Shown in pieces: positions 31,238 to 39,668 of a stretch of 64,000 bases of DNA (its first letter is position 1; every line of letters starts with the position of its first letter). The notes beneath the pieces were generated by a model. It was not told where the DNA came from. It did no database searches and saw only the letters and a program-made list of their open reading frames with translations. The position numbers and the translations under genes are program-made. The DNA is from a virus. The DNA lies in IMG/VR virus record IMGVR_UViG_3300040801_001103, positions 1 to 64,000 of that record. One strand, written 5' to 3'.

Positions 31238-32087
31238 CTGCTGCAATGCTTTTTTGTGGTGCTTGAAACAAATTATGCTCCAAAACATAGTTCTTCATAA
31301 AGTGTGCTATGCGCTGCTGTCCTATGCTGTCTGGATGATCCCAGAATGGTTTCTCGCTCCACTCCACTCCTTTGCTAAATCCAGTGTACATGTGCATGGG
31401 TATCAAGCGTGGGCCCACATTCTTAAATGCACGATCAACTAGACGAATAAACGATGGATGTGTTCCAGTCGCCCAGTTAAACAAATACGCAATATTTCGT
31501 TCTTGCAACCATCGCATGAGTTGAGTAACATGGCTGTAACAATGAGATATCTGTCGTGCAAAAATTCCTGCAAACTGCTCATGGTGCCGAGCAACTTGTT
31601 CGTAGTGTCGGTGCAATGCATGCTGAGGGATATGCCTAGGACTCACATGCTCCCACAGTCGTTTCTGCCCCAAGTAGTCTTTTTTGCTGTTATGGCGGAC
31701 AAACACTGACTGGTAGTGTTCGTGTGGTTCAGGGGTGTTGGGAACAAGTTCTGGAGACTTTTGTGATACCACTGGAGTTACAATTGACCCGTTAATTGTG
31801 TAATCCAACGATTTCCAAAGCATGTGCTGGGGACCTGTAAATTCAACTATAACAAAAAGCTCACTGTATGTTTTATAACGTTCGAAATATTGTGTGCAAA
31901 AACCCATGGTGTCTTGCACAGACATTTCAGTGGGTTTGTTGTTTAAAGAATGATTCCAAAGATTGGAAAAACTAAGCTGATTTGCGAATGCATGTATCCA
32001 GCTAGGATTGTTGAGGGACGCAATAGGTTCACTACCGCGTCCCCATCCACTTGCTATGCATGTTCCATTAACAAATAGATCATGCAT
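31233..32087 (-). CDS. SGNH/GDSL-like hypothetical protein
   Basis: A 284-residue protein. The N-terminal NGTCIASGWGRGSEPIASLN, then NPSWIHAFANQL, resembles block I of SGNH hydrolases (GxSxxxGxG...P, then xxWxxxLA), although the nucleophile Ser is Thr or Cys here. HPDSIGQQRIAHFM near the C-terminus resembles the DxxH end. The central segment FVIVEFTGPQHMLW is the expected beta strand after the helix. I recall similar proteins in T4-like marine phages. Whether it is an active esterase or a degenerate structural protein is unclear. It stands between the small and large terminase genes. Confidence 0.6.
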   Translation of the reverse strand: MHDLFVNGTCIASGWGRGSEPIASLNNPSWIHAFANQLSFSNLWNHSLNNKPTEMSVQDTMGFCTQYFERYKTYSELFVIVEFTGPQHMLWKSLDYTINGSIVTPVVSQKSPELVPNTPEPHEHYQSVFVRHNSKKDYLGQKRLWEHVSPRHIPQHALHRHYEQVARHHEQFAGIFARQISHCYSHVTQLMRWLQERNIAYLFNWATGTHPSFIRLVDRAFKNVGPRLIPMHMYTGFSKGVEWSEKPFWDHPDSIGQQRIAHFMKNYVLEHNLFQAPQKSIAAA

Positions 32088-32090
32088 TTG

Positions 32091-32246
32091 TTACTTTAGC
32101 TGTGAATTGTTGTCGCTGCGTCCACCGCCGCCACTGCCACCTTGCTGTGGTGGACGATTTTTGCTTTCTTCGCGACGCTTGCGAATGTAATAAATTGTAC
32201 CGACAACTATAACGGCTACAATTCCGTATGCTACTATTGTTTCCAT
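32091..32246 (-). CDS. Small single-span membrane protein
   Basis: A 51-residue protein: METIVAYGIVAVIVVGTIYY is a membrane helix, then comes a basic stop (IRKRREESK) and a Gly/Ser/Pro-rich cytoplasmic tail. AAGGAG lies 8 nt before the ATG. A longer frame that overlaps it in another phase has no such signal and is rejected. The function is unknown; an N-out single-span protein in the host inner membrane is expected. Confidence 0.7.
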   Translation of the reverse strand: METIVAYGIVAVIVVGTIYYIRKRREESKNRPPQQGGSGGGGRSDNNSQLK

Positions 32247-32269
32247 GTGTACTCTCCTTGTGAGTTTTC

Positions 32270-32620
32270 TTACCTAAAAGCGCCCAATTTGGCACTTAAG
32301 ACTTTTTGTATTGCGTCTGCATCCACTGAATAAGACGCGCCCATGTTATCAACTGGTGACTCGCAATCACCACAGTCATCTTCTGGTGGTATATCACAGG
32401 GTTCAGGTTCAAACTGGTTGGGTGCTATTACTTGTGCGTCCCCATGAACGCCAGCAAGTTTGAGCAATTGCTGTATCTCCGCCATGTCAGCACCACTTGC
32501 AGTAATGCTAACCTGCCCGTTGCCCACATGCTTGGTTTGTGTAAACGTCGCAGTGTCCTGATCAGCAAATGATGATTCCATCAAATTGAGCATGTGTTGC
32601 ATGTTATCCAAAGAAGACAT
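32270..32620 (-). CDS. Hypothetical head-region protein
   Basis: A 116-residue acidic protein. MSSLDNMQHMLNLMESSFAD, VSITASGADMAEIQQLLKLA and a Cys/Asp/Pro-rich stretch (CDIPPEDDCGDCE) stand out. The middle pattern (VSI.ASG.DMAEI..LL.LAG) is one I recall from marine T4-like head and scaffold proteins. It begins at the stop of the upstream gene and shares its late transcript. The role is not known. Confidence 0.65.
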   Translation of the reverse strand: MSSLDNMQHMLNLMESSFADQDTATFTQTKHVGNGQVSITASGADMAEIQQLLKLAGVHGDAQVIAPNQFEPEPCDIPPEDDCGDCESPVDNMGASYSVDADAIQKVLSAKLGAFR

Positions 32621-33318
32621 TATCGGCTCCCTAGATTTTGATCGTTAACGCTAACAGTCTTTTCAGTTTCACGACCCTGGCCCATGTTGGTACCATTGTG
32701 AAGGTCATCCCACATGGGACGCAAATTGTCTCCCATGAGCTCATCTTTGGTGGGGTAGGCGCGGAAGTAATCTGCGCCTTTCTCGTCACGGATGCGCTTG
32801 AGTTCCGCCAGGAACTTGTCGTTGTAATCTTCGCCATACATGCCAGCCACTTCATCTACTTCGATTTGAGCAGCGTATGTATCGTGTTCAAAATCTTCAT
32901 TAGCCAGTACAGCATCATCCATGTTGGGCATACGATCCACATCGTTAGCCATTCGCTCTGCTGCTAGTTCATTGTGCACTCTGCGTGGCTCGTTGATGCC
33001 GTAGCACAACACACGCTCATGATCCAGTCCCATGTTTACTGCAAGCCATACTTCCAATATGCGTGGATTGGCCGGGTACTTGAGTACCACGTCAGTGCTG
33101 CAAACTTCTGATGTGCACTTGATGCCTTTCAAGCGAACAAATTCACTGGGGTTTTCTTGGATTGGAGTGCGGTTAAAGGGTGCTGCGCTCACAAAGTTAT
33201 ACTTGCTCAAGCATTGCTCAATCATGGTCATTTGATCTGACCCACAGTCAGCAGCAAATTTGATGCGGTAAGCATACTCTTTGGTGAAACTCTCAGCGAG
33301 AAAGTCCTTGAAATTCAT
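32620..33318 (-). CDS. Conserved T4-like phage hypothetical protein
   Basis: A 232-residue protein. The start at MNFKDFLAESFTKEYAYRIK (33318) is chosen because GGAG lies about 10 nt upstream; a longer in-frame start lacks this. The N-terminal half contains YAYRIKFAADCGSDQM and VRLKGIKCTSEVCSTDVVLK, the C-terminal half MWDDLHNGTNMGQGRETEK. It has its own late promoter and is part of the packaging/head block between small and large terminase. No enzyme motif is visible. Confidence 0.7.
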   Translation of the reverse strand: MNFKDFLAESFTKEYAYRIKFAADCGSDQMTMIEQCLSKYNFVSAAPFNRTPIQENPSEFVRLKGIKCTSEVCSTDVVLKYPANPRILEVWLAVNMGLDHERVLCYGINEPRRVHNELAAERMANDVDRMPNMDDAVLANEDFEHDTYAAQIEVDEVAGMYGEDYNDKFLAELKRIRDEKGADYFRAYPTKDELMGDNLRPMWDDLHNGTNMGQGRETEKTVSVNDQNLGSR

Positions 33319-33343
33319 AGTCGTAATCTCCAAAATTATACAA

Positions 33344-33826
33344 CTATTTATCGGAATCGGAATCCTTTTTGCTCAACATTTTCAAAAGATCGTTGCGATC
33401 CAGAGCTTGAGCTGGTATGTCTTCTGCTTCGGGCTTGCGAGAAGTGTCACGTTGGTCCAGATTGGCCTTCTTGAGCATGAGGTCAATCTGCTTGAGCTTG
33501 CGAGTTACTTTGCTGTCCTTGGCTTCCAGGGCAATCTTGAGCATGGTTGCTGCGTTGTTCAACACTGGCCCGGCTGCCATGTCTGTCATGTTCATGCCCA
33601 AACTCATGAGAGCCTGATAGCTTTCCATGGCTTCTCGAGCAATTTCATCCATCTCGCCATCATGTGCTTCCATGCCACGCACCTGACTCAGGGCACTATT
33701 GATTTTCTCGCTAATCGAGATGGCGTCTTCAACTTCCACAATGTCATGCTGAATGTCATCGCTTGAGGGTATGTCACTCTCGTCGATTGGAGGTAGGTTA
33801 AATTCTTCTTCTAGTCGTTTTGTCAT
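33344..33826 (-). CDS. 16: Small terminase subunit (gp16-like)
   Basis: A 160-residue helical protein. The N-terminus is LEEEFNLPPIDESDIPSSDD, followed by a central core EMDEIAREAMESYQALMSLG and AATMLKIALEAKDSKVTRKL, and a basic helix KQIDLMLKKANLDQR. This is the gp16 pattern (acidic start, central helical hairpin that forms the ring, basic tail) and the length equals T4 gp16 (164). It recognises DNA and stimulates the gp17 motor. It starts 5 nt after a late-promoter box and is separated from the large terminase by four other genes. Confidence 0.8.
   Translation of the reverse strand: MTKRLEEEFNLPPIDESDIPSSDDIQHDIVEVEDAISISEKINSALSQVRGMEAHDGEMDEIAREAMESYQALMSLGMNMTDMAAGPVLNNAATMLKIALEAKDSKVTRKLKQIDLMLKKANLDQRDTSRKPEAEDIPAQALDRNDLLKMLSKKDSDSDK
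33345..33352 (-). promoter_or_regulatory. T4-type late promoter
   Basis: GATAAATA on the minus strand, 26 nt upstream of the start at 33318, with GGAG in between. Confidence 0.65.
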
Positions 33827-33831
33827 AACGA

Positions 33832-33839
33832 TATTTATG
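33832..33839 (-). promoter_or_regulatory. Late promoter 5 nt before gp16 start
   Basis: CATAAATA on the minus strand, five bases, then the ATG at 33826. Confidence 0.6.
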
Positions 33840-33844
33840 CTTCG

Positions 33845-34300
33845 CTACTTTCGCTTTCTGGGATTTCGCTTCTTGTTGGTCTTGAAGATTTGATCTTCGT
33901 TAATGACCTTGAATCTAATTCCTTTACGACTACACCACTCTTGTGCTGCTGTCCACTTAGCGGCATTAACGGCCACCTGGATTTGTGCCTTTTTACTCCT
34001 ACCAGCATTCTCCATAGTAGTCTCTTTGCTTGGCTTGATTTCGATGACTTCGACATGTGTTGTTCCATTTTTATCCTGATACTGGATCATGAAATCCGGT
34101 ATGTAATTAGCGTAGCGGCTAGTTATGGGATTGAAGTATGGAATCTTGATATTTTCGGAAGCCCACTTGAGTATGCTGGGATGGTTGTCACAAAAGCGGC
34201 AAAAAGCCAATTCCCAACTGCTGCGGTATACTGGCGCTTGGGTACCAACATACTTTGTGGGGTCTTGTACTTGGTACGTTCCCTGCTGATACTTGCTCAT
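33845..34300 (-). CDS. 4: Head completion nuclease-like protein gp4
   Basis: A 151-residue protein like T4 gp4 (gp50 in some texts), which finishes filled heads. VYRSSWELAFCRFCD (Glu30), YIPDFMIQY (Asp69) and VEVIEIKP (Glu87, Lys89) make up a PD-(D/E)xK nuclease-type core, fully kept here. The C-terminus is very basic (KTNKKRNPRKRK). The length matches T4 gp4 (150). It overlaps the upstream gene by 4 nt. Confidence 0.88.
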   Translation of the reverse strand: MSKYQQGTYQVQDPTKYVGTQAPVYRSSWELAFCRFCDNHPSILKWASENIKIPYFNPITSRYANYIPDFMIQYQDKNGTTHVEVIEIKPSKETTMENAGRSKKAQIQVAVNAAKWTAAQEWCSRKGIRFKVINEDQIFKTNKKRNPRKRK

Positions 34301-34725
34301 GGCTGTATCTGTTGGCTAAACCTGCTGCGGCGATTGTTGAGTGGTGCCGTTAACCCAATACGGTTACCGCTCGGACGCAATTCGTTTATGATCTGATACG
34401 CATCACGAGTCAATTTCAGACTGGCATCGTTTACTTCAAAGTATTCCATGGGGCTCACACCCTGTTCACGTGCCACTTGTATCAGCACACTGGCCATGGT
34501 ACGTGCTGCTGGCTCACCAAAACCTATGCTCTCCAGTCGCGTCTTAACTGTGGTCAGTTGCACTGGATCAATTGCATCTGGCTGTGCAAAACTTGCCAAC
34601 AACTCACTTGTGGCTTCTGGCAGCGGAAACGGGATGGTGGAGTTCTCCAAGAACTGAGTCAGAGTGCTCTGCGTGATGCGGTACTTGCGCTCGTTACCAA
34701 ACGTTACATAAAGTTTTTCTGACAT
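34297..34725 (-). CDS. Virion-associated hypothetical protein
   Basis: A 142-residue protein with the C-terminal pattern ASLKLTRDAYQIINELRPSG, then NRIGLTAPLNNRRSRFSQQI, and a helical centre (RTMASVLIQVAREQGVSPME). It is linked by ATG/stop overlaps to both gp4 and the tube-like gene, so it belongs to the tail/head-completion unit. I recall the 'RPxxxRIG...NRxSR...I' type ending in other T4-like marine phages. A tail or neck assembly role is inferred from position. Confidence 0.65.
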   Translation of the reverse strand: MSEKLYVTFGNERKYRITQSTLTQFLENSTIPFPLPEATSELLASFAQPDAIDPVQLTTVKTRLESIGFGEPAARTMASVLIQVAREQGVSPMEYFEVNDASLKLTRDAYQIINELRPSGNRIGLTAPLNNRRSRFSQQIQP

Positions 34726-35918
34726 TATGGCTCCCCGCCTTGGTTACGTGCTATCTCTGTTTCGTTTGCCTGCGCATCTGGATCAGCGTTAAAGGCGCCG
34801 TTTATGATACCAGTGAGACCGCCTATGCCACGGCGGATAGCAGCGTCACGAACGTCACCACCGTTAATGGCAGTGGTTGCGATGTCATCAATTAGGTCAC
34901 CCAAGAAGCCGGTGACTGGATCAATGTCAGGTTCTTGACTTCCGGTTGTGCTACCCACGCTGTATGTTGCAGGCAGTCCTGGGCGGGCTGGCTCCGTAAC
35001 AGGGAGTGTCCGATTCGGGACAGGCTGTCCTGTACGTTGTCTAGTGGAATTCAAGACTTCGTTATTTCCTAATACATTCAAATTTTGTGATACGGCTACT
35101 GTTGGTGCTTCCGTAAAGCTTGGGCCCTTCAGGCGTGACGCATCTTCGAATCGGTTCAAATCTTTTGGTCCCAACTCAAAGTTTGTGACATTGTAGGTGG
35201 TAAAGCGTTCGTACTCAAATGACAATGCAAACTGCAATGCTTGGCTATCACTGTAATCAATTGTGCCTGGCTTGAAGCTGGTCATCACTGGATTGAACAA
35301 ACTGTACTGAACACCCCGACCGTTGTGATACATCACATAATCAATTCTCTCGAAAAAATGTGCTGATACATTGGGATTGTATCCTGCTGCGTTGCTGTCC
35401 CAAGGTAGACCGCCCGAGGATCTCCCAAATGCAGTGTTGGCCATTTCCAATGCGGTGGTTCCACTGCGATCAAACTCTGGCAGTTGCATGTCTCTATCAC
35501 CTGGTCCTTGCTCGTTGCGTGGGTCCATGTAGTGATAGCTGAAGTACTTCATGATGGTAGTCAACCATTCATTGTTCACAGTATCGTATACACTGATGTT
35601 TACAGGATTGTATTCCACACCAGTGTTCACAATGCGCTTGCGATTGTATTCGTTGAGTGTTTCAGTCTTGAAGTTTGCACTGGGCAATTCTGCACTAACC
35701 ACCAGGCTACTAATAGTCGAACGGAACCCGTCGTCATTGTCACCAAACAATGAGCCGAACAAGCTCCGGTTGAATATAAAATTGACGTAACCCTGGAACG
35801 CTTGACGCGGAGGGTTTACGTCAGGACGATATCGAAATCCGTTTCGGAAGTCGCGCAAGTAGAAGTTACGTTCTCCTTGAAATACATCAAAAAGTCTGTT
35901 ATTGAATCTTGTACTCAC
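34725..35918 (-). CDS. Tail tube-like structural protein (possible tube initiator)
   Basis: A 397-residue protein. Its central part, SAELPSANFKTETLNEYNRK, then NTGVEYNPVNISVYDTVNNEW, runs parallel to the gp19 segment VDRPTFNTEEVVLDSYNSK...NWEPINLAVRDD, so it likely contains a tube-like fold. T4 gp48 and gp54, which start the tube on the baseplate, have such folds. The C-terminal ~120 residues are Gly/Pro/Thr-rich and end in a helical segment. The position just after gp19 fits a gp54-type role, but sequence alone cannot separate gp48, gp54 and a decoration protein. Confidence 0.5.
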   Translation of the reverse strand: MSTRFNNRLFDVFQGERNFYLRDFRNGFRYRPDVNPPRQAFQGYVNFIFNRSLFGSLFGDNDDGFRSTISSLVVSAELPSANFKTETLNEYNRKRIVNTGVEYNPVNISVYDTVNNEWLTTIMKYFSYHYMDPRNEQGPGDRDMQLPEFDRSGTTALEMANTAFGRSSGGLPWDSNAAGYNPNVSAHFFERIDYVMYHNGRGVQYSLFNPVMTSFKPGTIDYSDSQALQFALSFEYERFTTYNVTNFELGPKDLNRFEDASRLKGPSFTEAPTVAVSQNLNVLGNNEVLNSTRQRTGQPVPNRTLPVTEPARPGLPATYSVGSTTGSQEPDIDPVTGFLGDLIDDIATTAINGGDVRDAAIRRGIGGLTGIINGAFNADPDAQANETEIARNQGGEP

Positions 35919-35939
35919 GCACTGACTCCTTTAGGCGTA

Positions 35940-36578
35940 TTACGCCTGGACTGATATAGTGTTAAGGTCAACAGTATCAGGGAATGGGTTGCCGCTGTTA
36001 ACTCGTCCGTTAACATCATTGTCACCCTGATAGTGTGTAGCGTTATCAAAACGCACAGTCATGGTGATCATCAGAGGCTCACTCACTGAGTAATCGTTGC
36101 CATCATATGCAACGTTCTGCAAGTAGCATCCTTCCAGGAACCATACTTCACTAGCGCCTGCGTTGGTACCATCCAATACTTCAAGTTGCATATCGAATTT
36201 GTAGTCGTTGCCTGCTGCTGGGGTGGTCTGCTGGAAGTGGTTCAGCTGACGCTGTACCTGTGATCCCACAAGCTTGCTCACTGCGTTTGAAATGTCATCA
36301 CGCACTGCAAGGTTGATGGGCTCCCAGTTGTGCTTGCCCTGAATGTATACTTTGGAGTTGTAGCTATCGAGAACTACTTCCTCAGTGTTAAATGTTGGAC
36401 GATCTACTGTCATCACATTTTGTGTAAGTACTCGTGCATCTGGCTCGCCAGCAAAGCCGCCAAGCATTGTAACGCGGAAGCGATACTTCAACTTGGGCAT
36501 CAGGATACCTGTGCCGGTATTACCTGTAACTGGTACGCCAAATTTACTGCGAGTCTCTACAGTTGGTATATTTGCCAT
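35940..36578 (-). CDS. 19: Tail tube protein gp19
   Basis: A 212-residue tube monomer. LMPKLKYRFRVTMLGGF, QNVMTVDRPTFNTEEVVLDS and KVYIQGKHNWEPINLAVRDD follow the T4 gp19 pattern (163 residues), then a helix with SKLVGSQVQRQLNHFQQ and a strand pair ASEVWFLEGCYLQNVAYDGN, DYSVSEPLMITMTVRFD. It is somewhat longer than T4 gp19, mostly at the C-terminus. It has its own late promoter and lies directly after the sheath gene, in the standard 18-19 order. Confidence 0.9.
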   Translation of the reverse strand: MANIPTVETRSKFGVPVTGNTGTGILMPKLKYRFRVTMLGGFAGEPDARVLTQNVMTVDRPTFNTEEVVLDSYNSKVYIQGKHNWEPINLAVRDDISNAVSKLVGSQVQRQLNHFQQTTPAAGNDYKFDMQLEVLDGTNAGASEVWFLEGCYLQNVAYDGNDYSVSEPLMITMTVRFDNATHYQGDNDVNGRVNSGNPFPDTVDLNTISVQA

Positions 36579-36622
36579 TGTTTTACTCTCCTACGAACCA
36601 AGGGTTCTTGTTTACTTATGGA

Positions 36623-36630
36623 TATTTATC
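36623..36630 (-). promoter_or_regulatory. T4-type late promoter of gp19
   Basis: GATAAATA on the minus strand, 44 nt upstream of the gp19 ATG. Confidence 0.7.
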
Positions 36631-36672
36631 GGAACTTGCTTAATTTCATTAACATACGTTTTATTAGCCATG

Positions 36673-36694
36673 AAAAAGCCCTCCGGGAGGGCTT
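36673..36694 (-). terminator. Rho-independent terminator after gp18
   Basis: AAGCCCTCC facing GGAGGGCTT, followed by U5 on the minus strand. It lies 36 nt after the sheath stop and just before the gp19 promoter, so 18 and 19 can be transcribed separately. Confidence 0.9.
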
Positions 36695-36730
36695 AACTGG
36701 TTCAGTTGAATCTTGCGATAATCAACTGTC

Positions 36731-39556
36731 TTAGTTGTTGGAACCCAATGTGTTCTGCACACGGATGGGAATGTAGATGAATTCCACTGCCTTGGTAGGC
36801 TGAATGGCGATGTCAATCCACAGTTCGTTTCGATCAATACGATCTGGTGTGTTGTTGCTGGTATCAACCACAGTCACAAAGTCGAACAGTCCACGCTGGC
36901 TAACCAGGTTACCCAGGAAGCGGTCCACCGTAACTTTGGCATTCTGTCGTGTGATCTCATCGTTAGGCTCAAACAAGAATGGCTTGACAATGTCATCCAG
37001 TCGCTCACGGATGAACACAACAAGACGTGCAACGTTGATGCGGTCCAATGCACTAGCATTGGGGCTCAATGTCTTCTGTCCAAACACAGCCAGTCCACGG
37101 TTAGGGAAGCTGCCAATTGGGTTAACGCTGTTCAGGTACAAGCTATCACGCTGTCCTTCACTCAAGCTAACTGCTACATACTCACCACTGTCGGCGTCAA
37201 TATAGCCCACGCTGCTGGCATTGGTTACGATACCACGCTGGAAGCCTGCTGGTGCAAACCATGGGAAGGCAACCTGGTCGTTAAACGCCAAGGTGCGCAG
37301 TGCCAAGGTGCTAGCTGGAACCACGATGTTGTTGCCATCGATGTTGCTAGTCAGTCCTGGTGGGTAGTAAATGCCGCTGTATACATAACGTGTTACCAGA
37401 CCGTCTTCACCAGTCTCGCTCGCGTTATTCTGGTTGGTTGCCCAACGCTGTAGCTCAGTTGCATCTGCACTCAAACGTAGCGGTGTGTCTCCCACAATAA
37501 ACGCTGTCTCTTTGCGATCCACGTTCAAGGTAACCATCTCGTCCAACAGCTCAGGGTAACCTGGGCATGCGATTAGATTGAAGCGGTTGCCTTCGTTACG
37601 GATGTCAGTGTTGGTAGCAACTACTGATTGCAGTGCGCGTACTACTGCGCGGCGCTGTGCCTTGCGCAACATGTAAGGTGAACCATCAGCCTTGTTGCCT
37701 GAGTAATCAACCCAACGGTTGTTCACGCTGTCCCACTGCTTGACGTTACCACCACTACCACGCTTGTTCCAAACCAAAATGCCGTATGGGAACAATGTAA
37801 CTTGTGGTGCGTCATCATCCAGTGTTGCTCCGCTGTTTGCGCGTACATCAGCAAACACCATGCCGTCGGCAGTCTCACCATCAGTTGTGTCTACTTGTAC
37901 CCATGCTGTTCCGCTGTACTTGAACACCTGTGGGTAATTCTCCAGATCAGCTGAGCTAATCCAAAGGTCACCCACCTGAAGTGGTGTACCATCACTTTGT
38001 GTTGAAGGCTCACTTGCTGCAACGTTGATGTCACCAAAGTAAGTTTCCCAAGTACCGTTGTTATTGTACAAGATATCAATGTTGTCGTTAGATACTAGTG
38101 AATCGTACCACAATGCACCTTCCGCAACACCACCAAACAACTCAGTTGCACTAGCTTGGTAGCTAAGTTCTTCAAAGTTGCTCAACGTCACAGGATCAGT
38201 GTCACTTGTCTCGTCACCAATAAAAACAGATCCAGGCCCAAAGCCAACAATTTCAGCTGGCTCAAAGTACACATTGCGCCCATTGCGGCTCACAATCTCT
38301 ATTGATGTGCCGTTTGTACGAACCACCAAGTCAGATGCTTCAGCTAGAGGATCTGCTGCTCCAAGCGATGCTGAAAACTGGTCCAGGAAGTTGCTGTATG
38401 TTACGTTGCTGCCTGGTCCAGAGTCAGATACTATAATGTCAAAAATAGCTGCGTTGCCGTTCTCCACATTGTTGTCGTTCACAATAACACGCAGAGCTAC
38501 GTTAGATCCGTTTAGCAGAACCAGTTCTGGAATTTCCTGATCCAGTATCTCAGAGGAATAAGTTGCAACAACAAGCTCGTCTTGTCCATTGTGACGCTTG
38601 ATTTGAATAACAGCTCTATCTGATTCGAAGTCAGCCCACAGGTCGCCCTGTGTTACTCCGCCTGCTGCTGTATACACTGCATACGCCTCAAAAGAGAACT
38701 CACGGTTAACCACTGTTTCTGTAACAAATTGTCCTGCTACACTGTCATAAACTTTTACTTCCAGCACTGTACCGTTATTGGGTGCTGTGGTTTGTAGCAT
38801 TACATCACCGCTTGCCAAAGAGCTGCTATCTGAACGGCTAATTGGCAGAGCTGTGTGGGGAGCTACTTGGAAATCGGCACTAGCTTTGTTAGCTATCCAA
38901 TCGCTGCTGCCCACCACGAACCATACGTTGTTAATTTTTTCCCAGATCACAATCTGGTCCAATGTGGTACCATCTGGGTCGGCTACTACTGCTGCAAAAC
39001 TACCTTCTACTCCAGCACTAGGACGTGGACGAACAGTGTCAGGCCCAGTGCGTTGTGTCTGCAAAGGATCCAAAATGCTCACTGGCTGTGCTACCCAGTT
39101 GGTGCCGTCCCACTCTTTGATGCCCAGTACACTTTGAGCAGTGTCTAGCCAATATGTGCCGTCTGCTGGTGCGCTGTTAGGAGGTGTAAAGCTTCCTTCC
39201 AGCTGATCCAGATCAATGTCTGCACGTAGAACGTATGCACGGTTGGCAATGCCCAGGTAGCTAAACGCTGCCTGCAAACCATACTCGTTCAATTCGTTTC
39301 CGTGTAGCGGGGTTCCGCCTGATGTTTTAAAGTCTGGATTGCCGTAACCGCCCAGCAACTGACGCTGACTTGTGATTAGCTTGACTTCACCAGCTTGTGC
39401 TGCTGTGGTAAATTCTGCTAAACCAAGTCCGTCAGGGCTAGATTTGTCTTGTGCGGTGGCAATGATGATTAGAGGTACTGTGCCAGGACCCCCTCCGGCT
39501 GTAAAGCTCTCGTCAGTGACGGTAACCTGTACGCCTGGTGATACTAATTCTGCCAT
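36731..39556 (-). CDS. 18: Tail sheath protein gp18, enlarged
   Basis: A 941-residue contractile sheath monomer. The start MAELVSPGVQVTVTDESFTA, then GGGPGTVPLIIIATAQDK, and the end (RLVVFIRERLDDIVKPFLFE, NDEITRQNAKVTVDRFLGNL, DIAIQPTKAVEFIYIPIRVQ) match T4 gp18 termini, which form the contractile core. T4 gp18 has 659 residues. The excess here is a large central insertion (roughly residues 110-560) rich in Asp, Asn, Ser, Thr and Trp, such as GTYWLDTAQSVLGIKEWDGT and DLWISSADLENYPQVFKYSG, a repeated surface domain. Late promoter upstream, terminator downstream. Confidence 0.92.
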   Translation of the reverse strand: MAELVSPGVQVTVTDESFTAGGGPGTVPLIIIATAQDKSSPDGLGLAEFTTAAQAGEVKLITSQRQLLGGYGNPDFKTSGGTPLHGNELNEYGLQAAFSYLGIANRAYVLRADIDLDQLEGSFTPPNSAPADGTYWLDTAQSVLGIKEWDGTNWVAQPVSILDPLQTQRTGPDTVRPRPSAGVEGSFAAVVADPDGTTLDQIVIWEKINNVWFVVGSSDWIANKASADFQVAPHTALPISRSDSSSLASGDVMLQTTAPNNGTVLEVKVYDSVAGQFVTETVVNREFSFEAYAVYTAAGGVTQGDLWADFESDRAVIQIKRHNGQDELVVATYSSEILDQEIPELVLLNGSNVALRVIVNDNNVENGNAAIFDIIVSDSGPGSNVTYSNFLDQFSASLGAADPLAEASDLVVRTNGTSIEIVSRNGRNVYFEPAEIVGFGPGSVFIGDETSDTDPVTLSNFEELSYQASATELFGGVAEGALWYDSLVSNDNIDILYNNNGTWETYFGDINVAASEPSTQSDGTPLQVGDLWISSADLENYPQVFKYSGTAWVQVDTTDGETADGMVFADVRANSGATLDDDAPQVTLFPYGILVWNKRGSGGNVKQWDSVNNRWVDYSGNKADGSPYMLRKAQRRAVVRALQSVVATNTDIRNEGNRFNLIACPGYPELLDEMVTLNVDRKETAFIVGDTPLRLSADATELQRWATNQNNASETGEDGLVTRYVYSGIYYPPGLTSNIDGNNIVVPASTLALRTLAFNDQVAFPWFAPAGFQRGIVTNASSVGYIDADSGEYVAVSLSEGQRDSLYLNSVNPIGSFPNRGLAVFGQKTLSPNASALDRINVARLVVFIRERLDDIVKPFLFEPNDEITRQNAKVTVDRFLGNLVSQRGLFDFVTVVDTSNNTPDRIDRNELWIDIAIQPTKAVEFIYIPIRVQNTLGSNN

Positions 39557-39589
39557 GTTGTTCTCCCGATATATGTTTATGGATACTGG

Positions 39590-39597
39590 TATTTATA
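39590..39597 (-). promoter_or_regulatory. T4-consensus late promoter of gp18
   Basis: TATAAATA (exact T4 consensus) on the minus strand, 33 nt upstream of the sheath ATG. Confidence 0.8.
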
Positions 39598-39668
39598 CAA
39601 AACGGGAGAAAAACGTATTAAACGGATTTAGTGCACATCAGGATCGTACGGTTTCGATAAATAGACCC

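Noticed and set aside
32080-32295. 71-residue minus-strand frame
   Set aside because: It overlaps the 51-residue membrane protein in another phase, lacks a ribosome-binding site and gives a Ser/Arg/Gln-rich sequence without structure.
39656-39664. GATAAATA on the plus strand
   Set aside because: No plus-strand gene follows; it lies between the gp1 stop and the sheath promoter and is probably chance or a remnant.
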